64,000 nt of DNA from JAXMAF01 sp046350555 (lineage in GTDB: Bacteria > Planctomycetota > Phycisphaerae > Phycisphaerales > SM1A02): assembly GCA_046350555.1 (NCBI GenBank), contig JAXMAF010000014.1:94155-158154 (forward strand), in the 5' to 3' direction. This document shows, piece by piece, positions 25,342 to 32,810 of this stretch; within the stretch, counting starts at the first letter, position 1, and the number at the start of each line of letters is the position of its first letter. The notes beneath the pieces were generated by a model. The model was given only the letters and a program-made list of their open reading frames with translations, was not told the DNA's origin and searched no databases. A program made the translations under genes and the position numbers.

Positions 25342-27267
25342 ATGTCAATGGAATCGCCTTCCGACCCGCGCTCACTTCTTCGGCGATGGCGCCGGCCCTT
25401 CGGGCTGGTGTGCATGCTCGTGCTGCTCGGCGCGAGATCCGCGCCGGCCGGAGCGATGCCCGCGGACTGCTGCGTTCCCCATGGCGGGACGGGCTGCGAC
25501 AGTCGCATCTGTGAATCACTCGTCTGTGCGATCGATTCGTTCTGCTGTGCGGTCGCCTGGGACTCGATCTGCGCCGACGAGGCCGCCGGCTTCGTTGAGT
25601 GCGGTTGCGGTGCCGGCCCGGTCGGCTGCGGCGAGACGCGGCATTCGTGCTTCACGTCAGGCCCGCCGGGCTGCGAGAACGCGGCATGTTGCACCGGCGT
25701 CTGCGCCGTGGACCCGTCATGCTGCGACACCACCTGGGATGTCGGGTGCATCGATCTGGCCCTGGATTTTTGCCACGCGCTGATGCAGCCGAATCTGGGG
25801 ATCTCCGATCTTCAGGCCTGCGTGCTTCCCGATGGTTCGCTTCAGGTTGCCTGGAACAATCAATTCCTGCCGGAATGGACCTATCCGAAACAGCTCGGCA
25901 CGGTCTCCGTGGTCGTCACCATCGAGAGCGCTGCGACGACGATCTCGCGTGAGTTCTTCATCCACTATTTCCCCGCCGAAGGATTCAATGCCGAGTGCCA
26001 GAGACGACGTCCCGATGGCTGCGACGCCGGCCAGTGCGCACCGTGGCTCGCCACGGTGGTGTCGGACACGCCTCTCGAGCTGATCTCCCTGAGCGCGTCC
26101 TGCCTTCAGTCGCCTGGCGGATGCATCTGTGGCATCACTCACTTTCCGATGGTCATGAAGGTGGCGATTCCATTGGGCGAGCGGGGCGCGGCGGTGTCGG
26201 TCGTCGTCGATCCTGGCAACTTCGTCGACGAACTCGATGAGTCGGACAACGCGATGCTGGCCCTCGTGACCTCCGCCGATGCATGTCCGACCGGGGCGTG
26301 CTGCCTGCCCGACGGCACTTGTGTCGATGGCCTCGCCCAGCACGACTGCGCCGTCGTGCGGCATGGTCAGTTTCAGGGAAACGGCAGCACGTGCGCCGAG
26401 GCGATAGGGCCGTGCCCGATCGAGGGCACGTGCGTCCTCGACCATGACATCCTTGCCGGATGCATCGAGACGGACGAAGCCACGTGCGTTGCGCTGGGCG
26501 GCGTCTACCTCGGCGACGCGACCATGTGCATGAGCAACTGCTGCATCGAGCACGGGTCGTTGGATTGCGACGACTCCGCGTGCATGGACTTGGTCTGCGT
26601 CGTCGATCGCTTCTGCTGCTCGGTCGTGTGGGACCGGATCTGCGCCGACGAGGCGATCGAGAAGTGTGCCGTCTGCACGCCCAATCCCGTGGGTGCGCCC
26701 GCGAACAACGACTGTGCGGGCGCGGTCGAGGTCACCGATGGACAAACCGTCTTCTCGACGTTGAACGCAAACAGCGCCGGCCCGTCGCACCCGGGCGCCT
26801 GCATCATCGGCGCCGACGTCTGGTTCACGTATCACGCGACCACGCCCGGCGCGGTAAGGGTGAGCCTGTGCGGCAGCGACTTCGACACGATGCTGGCCGT
26901 CTACGACAACGATTGGTGCGACCTGAGCGATGACACGCTCGTCGCCTGCAACGACAACGCCTGTGGAACCGCATCGCAGTTGACGTTCGTGGCCGGTGCG
27001 TGCGGCGAGGGATTCCTCATCCGTGTTGGCGGATGGAACTCCGATTCCGGCGCCGGGGGCGTGCTGCTCGTTGCGACCGCGCGCGATTGCCCGTTGCGAC
27101 CGAACTGCCCGGCGGACCTCGATGGTGATCGTTCCGTCGATGGCTCGGACCTCGGACTCCTGCTGGGCAACTGGGGCGGCGCAGGGCTCGGCGATCTCGA
27201 CGGCGATGGCTCTGTTGGTGGCGCCGATCTCGGGCTGATGCTTGGTGCGTGGGGAGGATGCCTGTGA
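25342..27267 (+). CDS. Secreted Cys-rich protein with CARDB-like and dockerin modules
   Basis: 641 residues with a signal peptide (RPFGLVCMLVLLGARSAPAG). Cys-rich Planctomycetota motifs of the form CC-x7-C-x4-C-x4-C-x4-FCC-x3-WD-x2-CADEA occur three times (about 43-90, 105-145 and 395-445). Between them is a CARDB-like beta-sandwich (about 155-315; VDPGNFVDELDESDNAML). Then comes a PPC-like domain (about 455-590; DVWFTYHATTPGAVRVSLCG, FDTMLAVYDN), and last two dockerin motifs. It is an extracellular binding or surface protein; no enzymatic site is visible. Confidence 0.9.
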   Translation: MSMESPSDPRSLLRRWRRPFGLVCMLVLLGARSAPAGAMPADCCVPHGGTGCDSRICESLVCAIDSFCCAVAWDSICADEAAGFVECGCGAGPVGCGETRHSCFTSGPPGCENAACCTGVCAVDPSCCDTTWDVGCIDLALDFCHALMQPNLGISDLQACVLPDGSLQVAWNNQFLPEWTYPKQLGTVSVVVTIESAATTISREFFIHYFPAEGFNAECQRRRPDGCDAGQCAPWLATVVSDTPLELISLSASCLQSPGGCICGITHFPMVMKVAIPLGERGAAVSVVVDPGNFVDELDESDNAMLALVTSADACPTGACCLPDGTCVDGLAQHDCAVVRHGQFQGNGSTCAEAIGPCPIEGTCVLDHDILAGCIETDEATCVALGGVYLGDATMCMSNCCIEHGSLDCDDSACMDLVCVVDRFCCSVVWDRICADEAIEKCAVCTPNPVGAPANNDCAGAVEVTDGQTVFSTLNANSAGPSHPGACIIGADVWFTYHATTPGAVRVSLCGSDFDTMLAVYDNDWCDLSDDTLVACNDNACGTASQLTFVAGACGEGFLIRVGGWNSDSGAGGVLLVATARDCPLRPNCPADLDGDRSVDGSDLGLLLGNWGGAGLGDLDGDGSVGGADLGLMLGAWGGCL

Positions 27268-27473
27268 TGCACATGCTGAGTGATGCGGCTTATTTCGTGG
27301 CGCTGGCGGCGGTGATCGCCGCGATCGTGTCGGTGATCGTCCAGCACTGGCTGGGCGGCGCCCGTTCCGCGTTCGGCGATCGGACGGCCGTTCGTTGGTG
27401 GCGTCGCGTCGAAATGGCGGCGATCGCGCTGACCGTCGTGTGCGGCCTGGCAGGCCAACTGTTGAGCAAGTGA
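27267..27473 (+). CDS. Small membrane protein
   Basis: 68 residues. Its ATG overlaps the preceding stop (TGATG at 27265-27269), so it is translationally coupled to the dockerin gene. There are two hydrophobic helices (about 5-26 and 46-64). No family is recognised. Confidence 0.65.
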   Translation: MHMLSDAAYFVALAAVIAAIVSVIVQHWLGGARSAFGDRTAVRWWRRVEMAAIALTVVCGLAGQLLSK

Positions 27474-27582
27474 TCCATCGACCTCGCTCGGCGCTCGCCG
27501 ACGGCCGCTGGCGATCTCGGGTCGGCGAACATCGGCGCGTCGCGTGGCCTGCGACCAACGACTCCCCCCCCGGGGGTGGGCA

Positions 27583-28401
27583 TCAACGGCCCGCAGGCGC
27601 CGCGGCGGAGACCACCGTGAAACCCGCCTTCGTGAAGACGTCGATCATGTCCGGAGTGCGCAGGAACTCCACGAACTGTGCGGCCGACGCCGACTGGGTG
27701 CAGAGCGCGACTGGATACCGGATCGGATCGTGAAGATCCGCCGGGAACTCGGCGACGACCACAACCTTTTCGGAGTGCTTCGCATCGGTGGCATACACGA
27801 TGCCCGCATCCGCCTCCTCGATCTCCACAAGCCGAAGCGCGGCCCGGACGTCCTGCGCCGGAAGCAGGCGGGGCTGGAGCGCCTCCCACCATCCAAGCGC
27901 CGTGAGCGCCTGCTGCGCATACCGGCCCGCGGGCACGTGCGACGGGTCGCCAAGCGCGATTCGCTTAACCTGCGGCAACCGGGCCGCGAAGTCGAAGCCC
28001 TTCATCGGCTCGACCTCGAACTTCCTGCCCACCGGCGCGATCATCACCAGCTCGTTCGCCAGCAGGTCCTGGCGGGTGTCGGCGCGGACGGCCTTCGCCG
28101 CGACGACATCGTCCATCCACTTCTGGTCGGCGGAGATGAAGACATCGGCCGGGGATCCAAGCTTGATCTGCTTCGCGAGGTTCGACGAGGCGTCCACGCT
28201 GAGGACGACCTTCACGCCATGCAGCGCCTCGAACCTCTTCGCGGCCTCGGTGAGCACGTCGGTGGTGCTCGCGGCGGCGAAGACGGTGACGGGGGTCGAT
28301 GGCGCCGACGTGGCCGACGGCGCCGCCGCCTGTTTCGGACGCTCACACGCAACGAGCAGGGAAAGGACCGAGGCGAGGATGAACGTGAGGGGTCTCTTCA
28401 T
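27583..28401 (-). CDS. modA: Molybdate ABC transporter substrate-binding protein
   Basis: 272 residues. A lipoprotein signal (SLLVAC, Cys19) is followed by the ModA fold: VFAAASTTDVLTEAAKRFE, VVLSVDASSNLAKQI, GSPADVFISADQKWMD, ALGDPSHVPAGRYAQQAL and ADAGIVYATDA. Ser and Asp residues typical of oxyanion binding are in place. It would deliver molybdate or tungstate to a ModBC permease, but no modB or modC gene lies nearby, so it is an orphan here. A MITE-like element starts 20 bp upstream of its start codon. Confidence 0.95.
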   Translation of the reverse strand: MKRPLTFILASVLSLLVACERPKQAAAPSATSAPSTPVTVFAAASTTDVLTEAAKRFEALHGVKVVLSVDASSNLAKQIKLGSPADVFISADQKWMDDVVAAKAVRADTRQDLLANELVMIAPVGRKFEVEPMKGFDFAARLPQVKRIALGDPSHVPAGRYAQQALTALGWWEALQPRLLPAQDVRAALRLVEIEEADAGIVYATDAKHSEKVVVVAEFPADLHDPIRYPVALCTQSASAAQFVEFLRTPDMIDVFTKAGFTVVSAAAPAGR

Positions 28402-28420
28402 GGGGTTGTTTCCGTGACGA

Positions 28421-28580
28421 GTGTCCCGAGTCAGAAATTCGCGGCATATGGGCGCGACATGATTTTGTCTGGCAAGGAGTCGAGACGAACGACCTATCCG
28501 CAGCGATAGGCGGAGTCTCGACGACGCCGCCAGGCGAAATCAGGGCCGGACATATGACGCGAATTTCTGACTCGGGACAC
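28421..28580. mobile_element. MITE-like element E with 30-bp terminal inverted repeats
   Basis: GTGTCCCGAGTCAGAAATTC... (28421-28450) is repeated inverted at 28551-28580 with one mismatch over 30 bases. The 100-bp core has its own inverted arms (GGAGTCGAGAC / GTCTCGAC). It has no ORF and is the size of a non-autonomous transposon. It fills the gap between modA and the propeller gene. Confidence 0.8.
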
Positions 28581-28592
28581 GAGCCCCCATCA

Positions 28593-31433
28593 TCACCTCC
28601 ACGCGCTCCGAGGGTTGGCTGACGACACTCTTTCGCCGCTGGGGTGATACGCGAGGTCGCCGCAGGGACCCCATGCCGCAAGAAGCAAGGCCAGATCGGC
28701 GCCGTCCACCGCGTCGTCGCCGTTGAGATCCGCGTCTGCGCTGTCGGCGCCCCACGCGCCGAGCATGACGCCGAGATCGGCGCTATCGACCGTGCCGTTC
28801 GCGTCGAGATCGGCGGCGCAGAGAACGATCACGACCGCGGTGCGCGACATCGTCTCGCCGCAAGCGTCGGTGACAACCACGTCGTAGGCGCCCGCATCGC
28901 CGCCGGCCGCGTTCGCAACGACCAGCGTGTCGGACGTGGCGCCGCCGATGCCATCGCCGTCCATAAGCGTCACGCCTTCGTGTCGCCACTGGAACGTCGG
29001 CGGCGGCGCGGCGGGCTCGGCCATGACCCCCGCCGAAAGGACGATCGTCCGGCCGGCGCGCACCGACACGTCGTGCGGTTGGCGAACGATCCAAGCGCTG
29101 TCGCGGCGGCCCCACCAGGCCAGGTTGCGCGCGACGATCCCGCCACCTTCCGATGCGACCGCGGAGCCGAACTCGCCAACGACAAGGAGTCCGCCGCCGC
29201 CCACGGCGACCGCATCGCTCACACCGCCCCAGATGCCGCCCGGTACCGCGCCAAGACCGCCATCCATGCTCTGCCAAGTGGCTCCACTCCATCGGAGCAT
29301 GGGGCCGATCGGGGGTCCGCCACCGAAGTACTCGCGACCTCCGCCTGCAAATAGCGATGGACCGCCGCCGTCGTCATGCACGGTCAGCACGCGGATCCAT
29401 GCATAGATGTCGTCACCCACCTGCGACCACGAGGTGCCGGTCCATCTCATCACGCCGTAGGAGATGTCGCCGGCGCCGCCGACCTGCACGTACTCGCCGG
29501 CCATGTAGAGGGCGGGACCGTTGCCATCGTCGAACGTGGCGAACGCCGTGGCGCCGAGACCACCGACCTCGACGGCCTGCGGACCGCTGCCGACGCTCTC
29601 CCACGTCGTGCCGTTCCAGCGCGCAATGCCCTGCGTGGAGAGATCGCCAGCCTTCATGAACGGGCCACCGACGTAGAGCGCCGGACCGCTTCCATCGTCG
29701 TGGACATGCAACACGCGCCCCTCCTGGCTCAGACCGGAGCCGAGCGCGTGCCAGGCCGCACCGTCCCATCGCGCGATGTTCTTGGCGGTCACGCCGCCGA
29801 TGGCGGTGAAGCTCCCGGCGGCATAGAGCGCCGGGCCCGTCCCGTCGTCGAAGACGCACAGCGCCCGCACGAGGGGCGCGGAGCCTTCCATGCTGCCACC
29901 GACGGGGGTCCAGCCACTGCCGTCGAAGCGCATGACGCCGAAATCGGGCCCGCCGGAGGGCGGATCGAAATAGCCGCCCGCGTAGAGCGCAGGTCCAGTC
30001 CGATCATCGAACTCCACCAGGTCATACACGCCTCCAACGAGTTCGTCGCCCAGCGCCGACCAACCGTCGGCATCCCAGCGCGCCACACAGGGCGCCGAGA
30101 TCCCATCCACCTTGCCGAACCTTCCGCCGATCACGATCGCCGGACCGCTGGGCAAGTCGAGTGCCAGCGCCGTCTGGACGCGATCGTTCGTGAAGAAGCC
30201 CTGCTGCGGCGCGGCGATCGGCGACCACGCGTTGGTGTCGGCGCCGCCGTCCGCCGCGCCGTGCCATTTGGCGATGCAGTCCACCGGCGCGCCGTCAGCG
30301 GCCCGAAACGTCCCTCCCGCGTAGAGCGTGGCCAAGCCGTTCTCCGGAAACGACGCCAAGGCGACCGTGTAGCCGTTCTGGCCCGCGCCGAGCGGCGTCC
30401 ACGCCGTCCCATCAAACCGCGCAACCGTGTACGGCCATGCGCCGTCGCCGACCTTGAAGCCGCCGCCGGCCACCAGCAACGCACCACGTCCATCATCGAA
30501 GACCGCCAGGGCGTTGACTTCATTGTTCAATCCAGGACCAACGGCCGACCAGTTCTTGCCGTCCCATCGCGCCACGTGAAGCGCTGGCATTCCGTCGACC
30601 GTTGTGAAGTTCCCACCGACATAGAGGGCCGGTCCTCGACCGTCGTCCCACACGACCATCGCCTCCACCGAGGAGTTCGCGCCTCCCGACATCTCGCCGA
30701 GCGCCGACCATGCCCTGCCGTCCCACTTGGCGATCTTCGACGCTCCGATCTCGCCCGCGGACGTGAAGAACCCGCCGACGTACAGCGCCGGACCATCACC
30801 AAGATCGGCGACCGCGGCGCAATACACGTTCGAGTTCACGCCGCTTCCAAGCGGCGCCCATGCTCGGCCATCCCATTCGGCGATCCGGCTGACCGGAGTT
30901 GCGCCACTCGTGGTGAAGAGACCGCCCGCGAAGAGGCGCGGGCCGTCTCCCAGGTCGCCGACGGCCAGCGCTCGAACCTGCTTGTCGAATCCCGCGCCGA
31001 CCTGCGACCAGCTCGCGCCGTTCCATTGGGCGATGTGTGCCGTGCCGACTCCACCGGCACTCGTGAAGAGGCCGCCAGCAACGAGCACCGGACCCGAGCC
31101 ATCGTCGAACTGGACGAGCGCCTGCGCGAACGGCGGCGGACTCGCCTGCCCGCCGAAACCCGAGCCCAACGCGTGCCACTCGGTTCCGTCGAACATCGCG
31201 ATGCCTTGGCATGCCGCATCGCCGATCGCCGAGAAGATCCCTCCCACGACCAGTCGCGGGCCGTCGCCGAGATCGACGACGCGCATCGACGTGATGAAGG
31301 TCGTCGCCCCGATCCGGGCATCGAGCCCCCGCCGCCAGTGCGGTTCGCAGTCGCCCGGATTGGCCGACGATTCGACGAATGGTCCGGCGGCGAGCGCCAG
31401 CGCGACGATGACGTGGAACGGGTGTGAATTCAT
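28593..31433 (-). CDS. Secreted beta-propeller-repeat protein with Ig-like and dockerin modules
   Basis: 946 residues from the Met at 31433. After the signal peptide (HPFHVIVALALAAGPFVES) come about a dozen ~50-residue repeats of the pattern FDDGxGPALYVGGxFTxAGGVxxxxIAxWDGxxWxxLGxG. An Ig-like domain follows (about 800-890; PPTFQWRHEGVTLMDGDG), then two dockerin motifs. The normal dockerin end (LLAAWGPC) is followed by about 20 extra residues that run toward element E, so the stop may have been displaced. It is predicted extracellular; the role is unknown. Confidence 0.9.
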   Translation of the reverse strand: MNSHPFHVIVALALAAGPFVESSANPGDCEPHWRRGLDARIGATTFITSMRVVDLGDGPRLVVGGIFSAIGDAACQGIAMFDGTEWHALGSGFGGQASPPPFAQALVQFDDGSGPVLVAGGLFTSAGGVGTAHIAQWNGASWSQVGAGFDKQVRALAVGDLGDGPRLFAGGLFTTSGATPVSRIAEWDGRAWAPLGSGVNSNVYCAAVADLGDGPALYVGGFFTSAGEIGASKIAKWDGRAWSALGEMSGGANSSVEAMVVWDDGRGPALYVGGNFTTVDGMPALHVARWDGKNWSAVGPGLNNEVNALAVFDDGRGALLVAGGGFKVGDGAWPYTVARFDGTAWTPLGAGQNGYTVALASFPENGLATLYAGGTFRAADGAPVDCIAKWHGAADGGADTNAWSPIAAPQQGFFTNDRVQTALALDLPSGPAIVIGGRFGKVDGISAPCVARWDADGWSALGDELVGGVYDLVEFDDRTGPALYAGGYFDPPSGGPDFGVMRFDGSGWTPVGGSMEGSAPLVRALCVFDDGTGPALYAAGSFTAIGGVTAKNIARWDGAAWHALGSGLSQEGRVLHVHDDGSGPALYVGGPFMKAGDLSTQGIARWNGTTWESVGSGPQAVEVGGLGATAFATFDDGNGPALYMAGEYVQVGGAGDISYGVMRWTGTSWSQVGDDIYAWIRVLTVHDDGGGPSLFAGGGREYFGGGPPIGPMLRWSGATWQSMDGGLGAVPGGIWGGVSDAVAVGGGGLLVVGEFGSAVASEGGGIVARNLAWWGRRDSAWIVRQPHDVSVRAGRTIVLSAGVMAEPAAPPPTFQWRHEGVTLMDGDGIGGATSDTLVVANAAGGDAGAYDVVVTDACGETMSRTAVVIVLCAADLDANGTVDSADLGVMLGAWGADSADADLNGDDAVDGADLALLLAAWGPCGDLAYHPSGERVSSANPRSAWR

Positions 31434-31531
31434 GAGGTCCTCACGCTCTCCTACGCCGCGCACCCGCATGCGCTGCGCGGAACGGCGCGCTGGTGTCGAG
31501 GCGGTGCGGAGCGTAGGGCGGGGTCGTCGCG

Positions 31532-31834
31532 GTGGCCGCGTTGAAGACCTTCCCGCTCGACGGCTATGGCGCCGACCAGATGATGCTCTACGAGCTCTTC
31601 GGCGACCCCACGATGGAACTCCGTCTCGAGCCCGCCCCGGCGGACACCCCGAAGGTCTGCTGCCCCGGCGACCTCGACGGCGACGGAGTCGTCGGGGGCT
31701 TCGACCTCGCGCTCATGGTGCTCGAATGGCTGAAACCGACGCCATGCGACATGAAGGCCGACCTGACCGGCGACGGCAAGGTCAACGGCGACGACCTCGG
31801 CAAGCTCCTGAAGGCGTGGGGACCGTGCATGTGA
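31532..31834 (+). pseudogene. C-terminal remnant of a secreted protease-like dockerin protein
   Basis: About 100 residues. The first part (GADQMMLYELFGDPTMELRL) is typical of the end of the peptidase C25 (gingipain-like) domain, and the rest is a double dockerin tail (DLDGDGVVGGFDLALMVLEW, DLTGDGKVNGDDLGKLLKAW). The upstream catalytic domain is missing, and the start used is only a possible GTG. It is a truncated gene left at the edge of the second cassette array. Confidence 0.65.
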
Positions 31835-32111
31835 TCGCTGGCATGAGACGCCGCAGGGCCCGGCACTTGCCCTCTTCGCCGCGATCGGCGCCGAGGGGCC
31901 ATCGAACGGTCCGATGCAATGGACGTTGTTGGCCACCTTGGGTGCAGTAGCCATGTGCGCGGCGATGCGCCGTTCGACGTGTCCGCGCGACACGCCGGTG
32001 GCCCGGGACGGACGATCGTTGCGCGTGCCGTGCCCACGTCACGAGGAGCACCTTCATCCGGCCGGCGGTCATGCTGGCGAGCACACCGTGTCCTGAATCA
32101 CGGGCTGCCTG

Positions 32112-32317
32112 GAGTCCGAAGTCCGGTTGACGGTTCTTCGTGGTCCTTTTATGATCGGCGTCAGGATTCGGCAGCCATTCGGCACACCGGCCTCGAGAGG
32201 CCATCGTGCGGACTGCCTTCACTCTTGGAGTCAGGCCCGGCATGTTGACGGGCGCGTGCTGCCCACATGGCAGCGGTGGCAGGTTGGAGACACTGGACAG
32301 TCCAAGCACTGTTAGGC
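32112..32317 (+). other. 206-bp attI/Pc-like element, copy 2
   Basis: The counterpart of 2088-2293, equal in length. It holds a strong sigma70-like promoter reading toward the cassettes, and its last seven bases are GTTAGGC, a perfect integron core. No R'' partner at attC distance is obvious, so the site looks more like an attI-type or half site than an attC. 31835-32111 upstream shows no integrase or other gene. Confidence 0.55.
32127..32155 (+). promoter_or_regulatory. Sigma70-like promoter facing the cassette array
   Basis: TTGACG (32127-32132), a 17-base spacer and TATGAT (32150-32155). This is the best promoter match noted in the window. Its position about 160 bp before the GTTAGGC core parallels the Pc promoter of mobile integrons. 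Confidence 0.6.
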
Positions 32318-32330
32318 ATCATCGACCATC

Positions 32331-32642
32331 ATGCGTATCCTTTGTTCAATTATAGGCCACAAATGGAGTGCGTGGCGTCACGCACCTGAGGAGAATCGGC
32401 CGTGCCGACACATTAGGTCGTGCGAACGCGACGGCGAACGCGAAGAGACCGAGATCCATTTGTGGACACGTGAAAAGGCCACGCATGAATGTTCGCGCTG
32501 CGGTGCGAAAGGATCGCATTCATGGATAGAAGAAAACATTATCTCTGAGGAGCGGATGACATATGACTGGTCAGTCGTTACGTCTACATATCGATGTTCT
32601 GAGTGCGGTCATACCACGACGTTCCAGTCTAACCGCAGCTGA
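32331..32642 (+). CDS. Small zinc-ribbon cassette protein
   Basis: 103 residues from ATG 32331. It starts MRILCSIIGHKWSAW, then has CSRCG and CSECGH, giving a four-Cys zinc ribbon; it is related in style to DUF1660-type proteins (KxLCxxxGHKW). It lies between the core at 32311 and the attC at 32661, so it is a complete cassette of about 440 bp. GC is clearly below the genome average. It may bind nucleic acid or a protein partner; the function is unknown. Confidence 0.8.
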   Translation: MRILCSIIGHKWSAWRHAPEENRPCRHIRSCERDGEREETEIHLWTREKATHECSRCGAKGSHSWIEENIISEERMTYDWSVVTSTYRCSECGHTTTFQSNRS

Positions 32643-32660
32643 ACTGATCACAATGCAGAT

Positions 32661-32753
32661 GCCTAACCATGCGCTGCGGGGAACCCGGCCTAGGCGCACT
32701 TATTGCAATCCATGCGTCTCGCGTGCCGGGTCGCTAAGCTTGACTCGTTAGAT
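32661..32753 (+). other. Integron attC site 5
   Basis: R'' GCCTAAC (32661-32667) and R' GTTAGAT (32747-32753), 93 bp, with inverted arms ending in CCCGGC/GCCGGG. It closely resembles the decayed site at 9042-9145, 23 kb away, showing that the two arrays share attC lineages. Confidence 0.85.
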
Positions 32754-32810
32754 GGCACCACGATCCGAGCTCCGGCAATCTGACACACTGACTTCTCCTC
32801 CAACGCAGTA

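Noticed and set aside
31835..32111. Searched for an integron integrase next to the attI-like element
   Set aside because: No tyrosine-recombinase motifs were seen on either strand here or elsewhere in the window.
32331..32642. Zinc-ribbon cassette gene considered as spurious because of its small size
   Set aside because: Rejection was overturned: its conserved CxxC pairs, natural composition and exact fit between two integron cores support a real gene.
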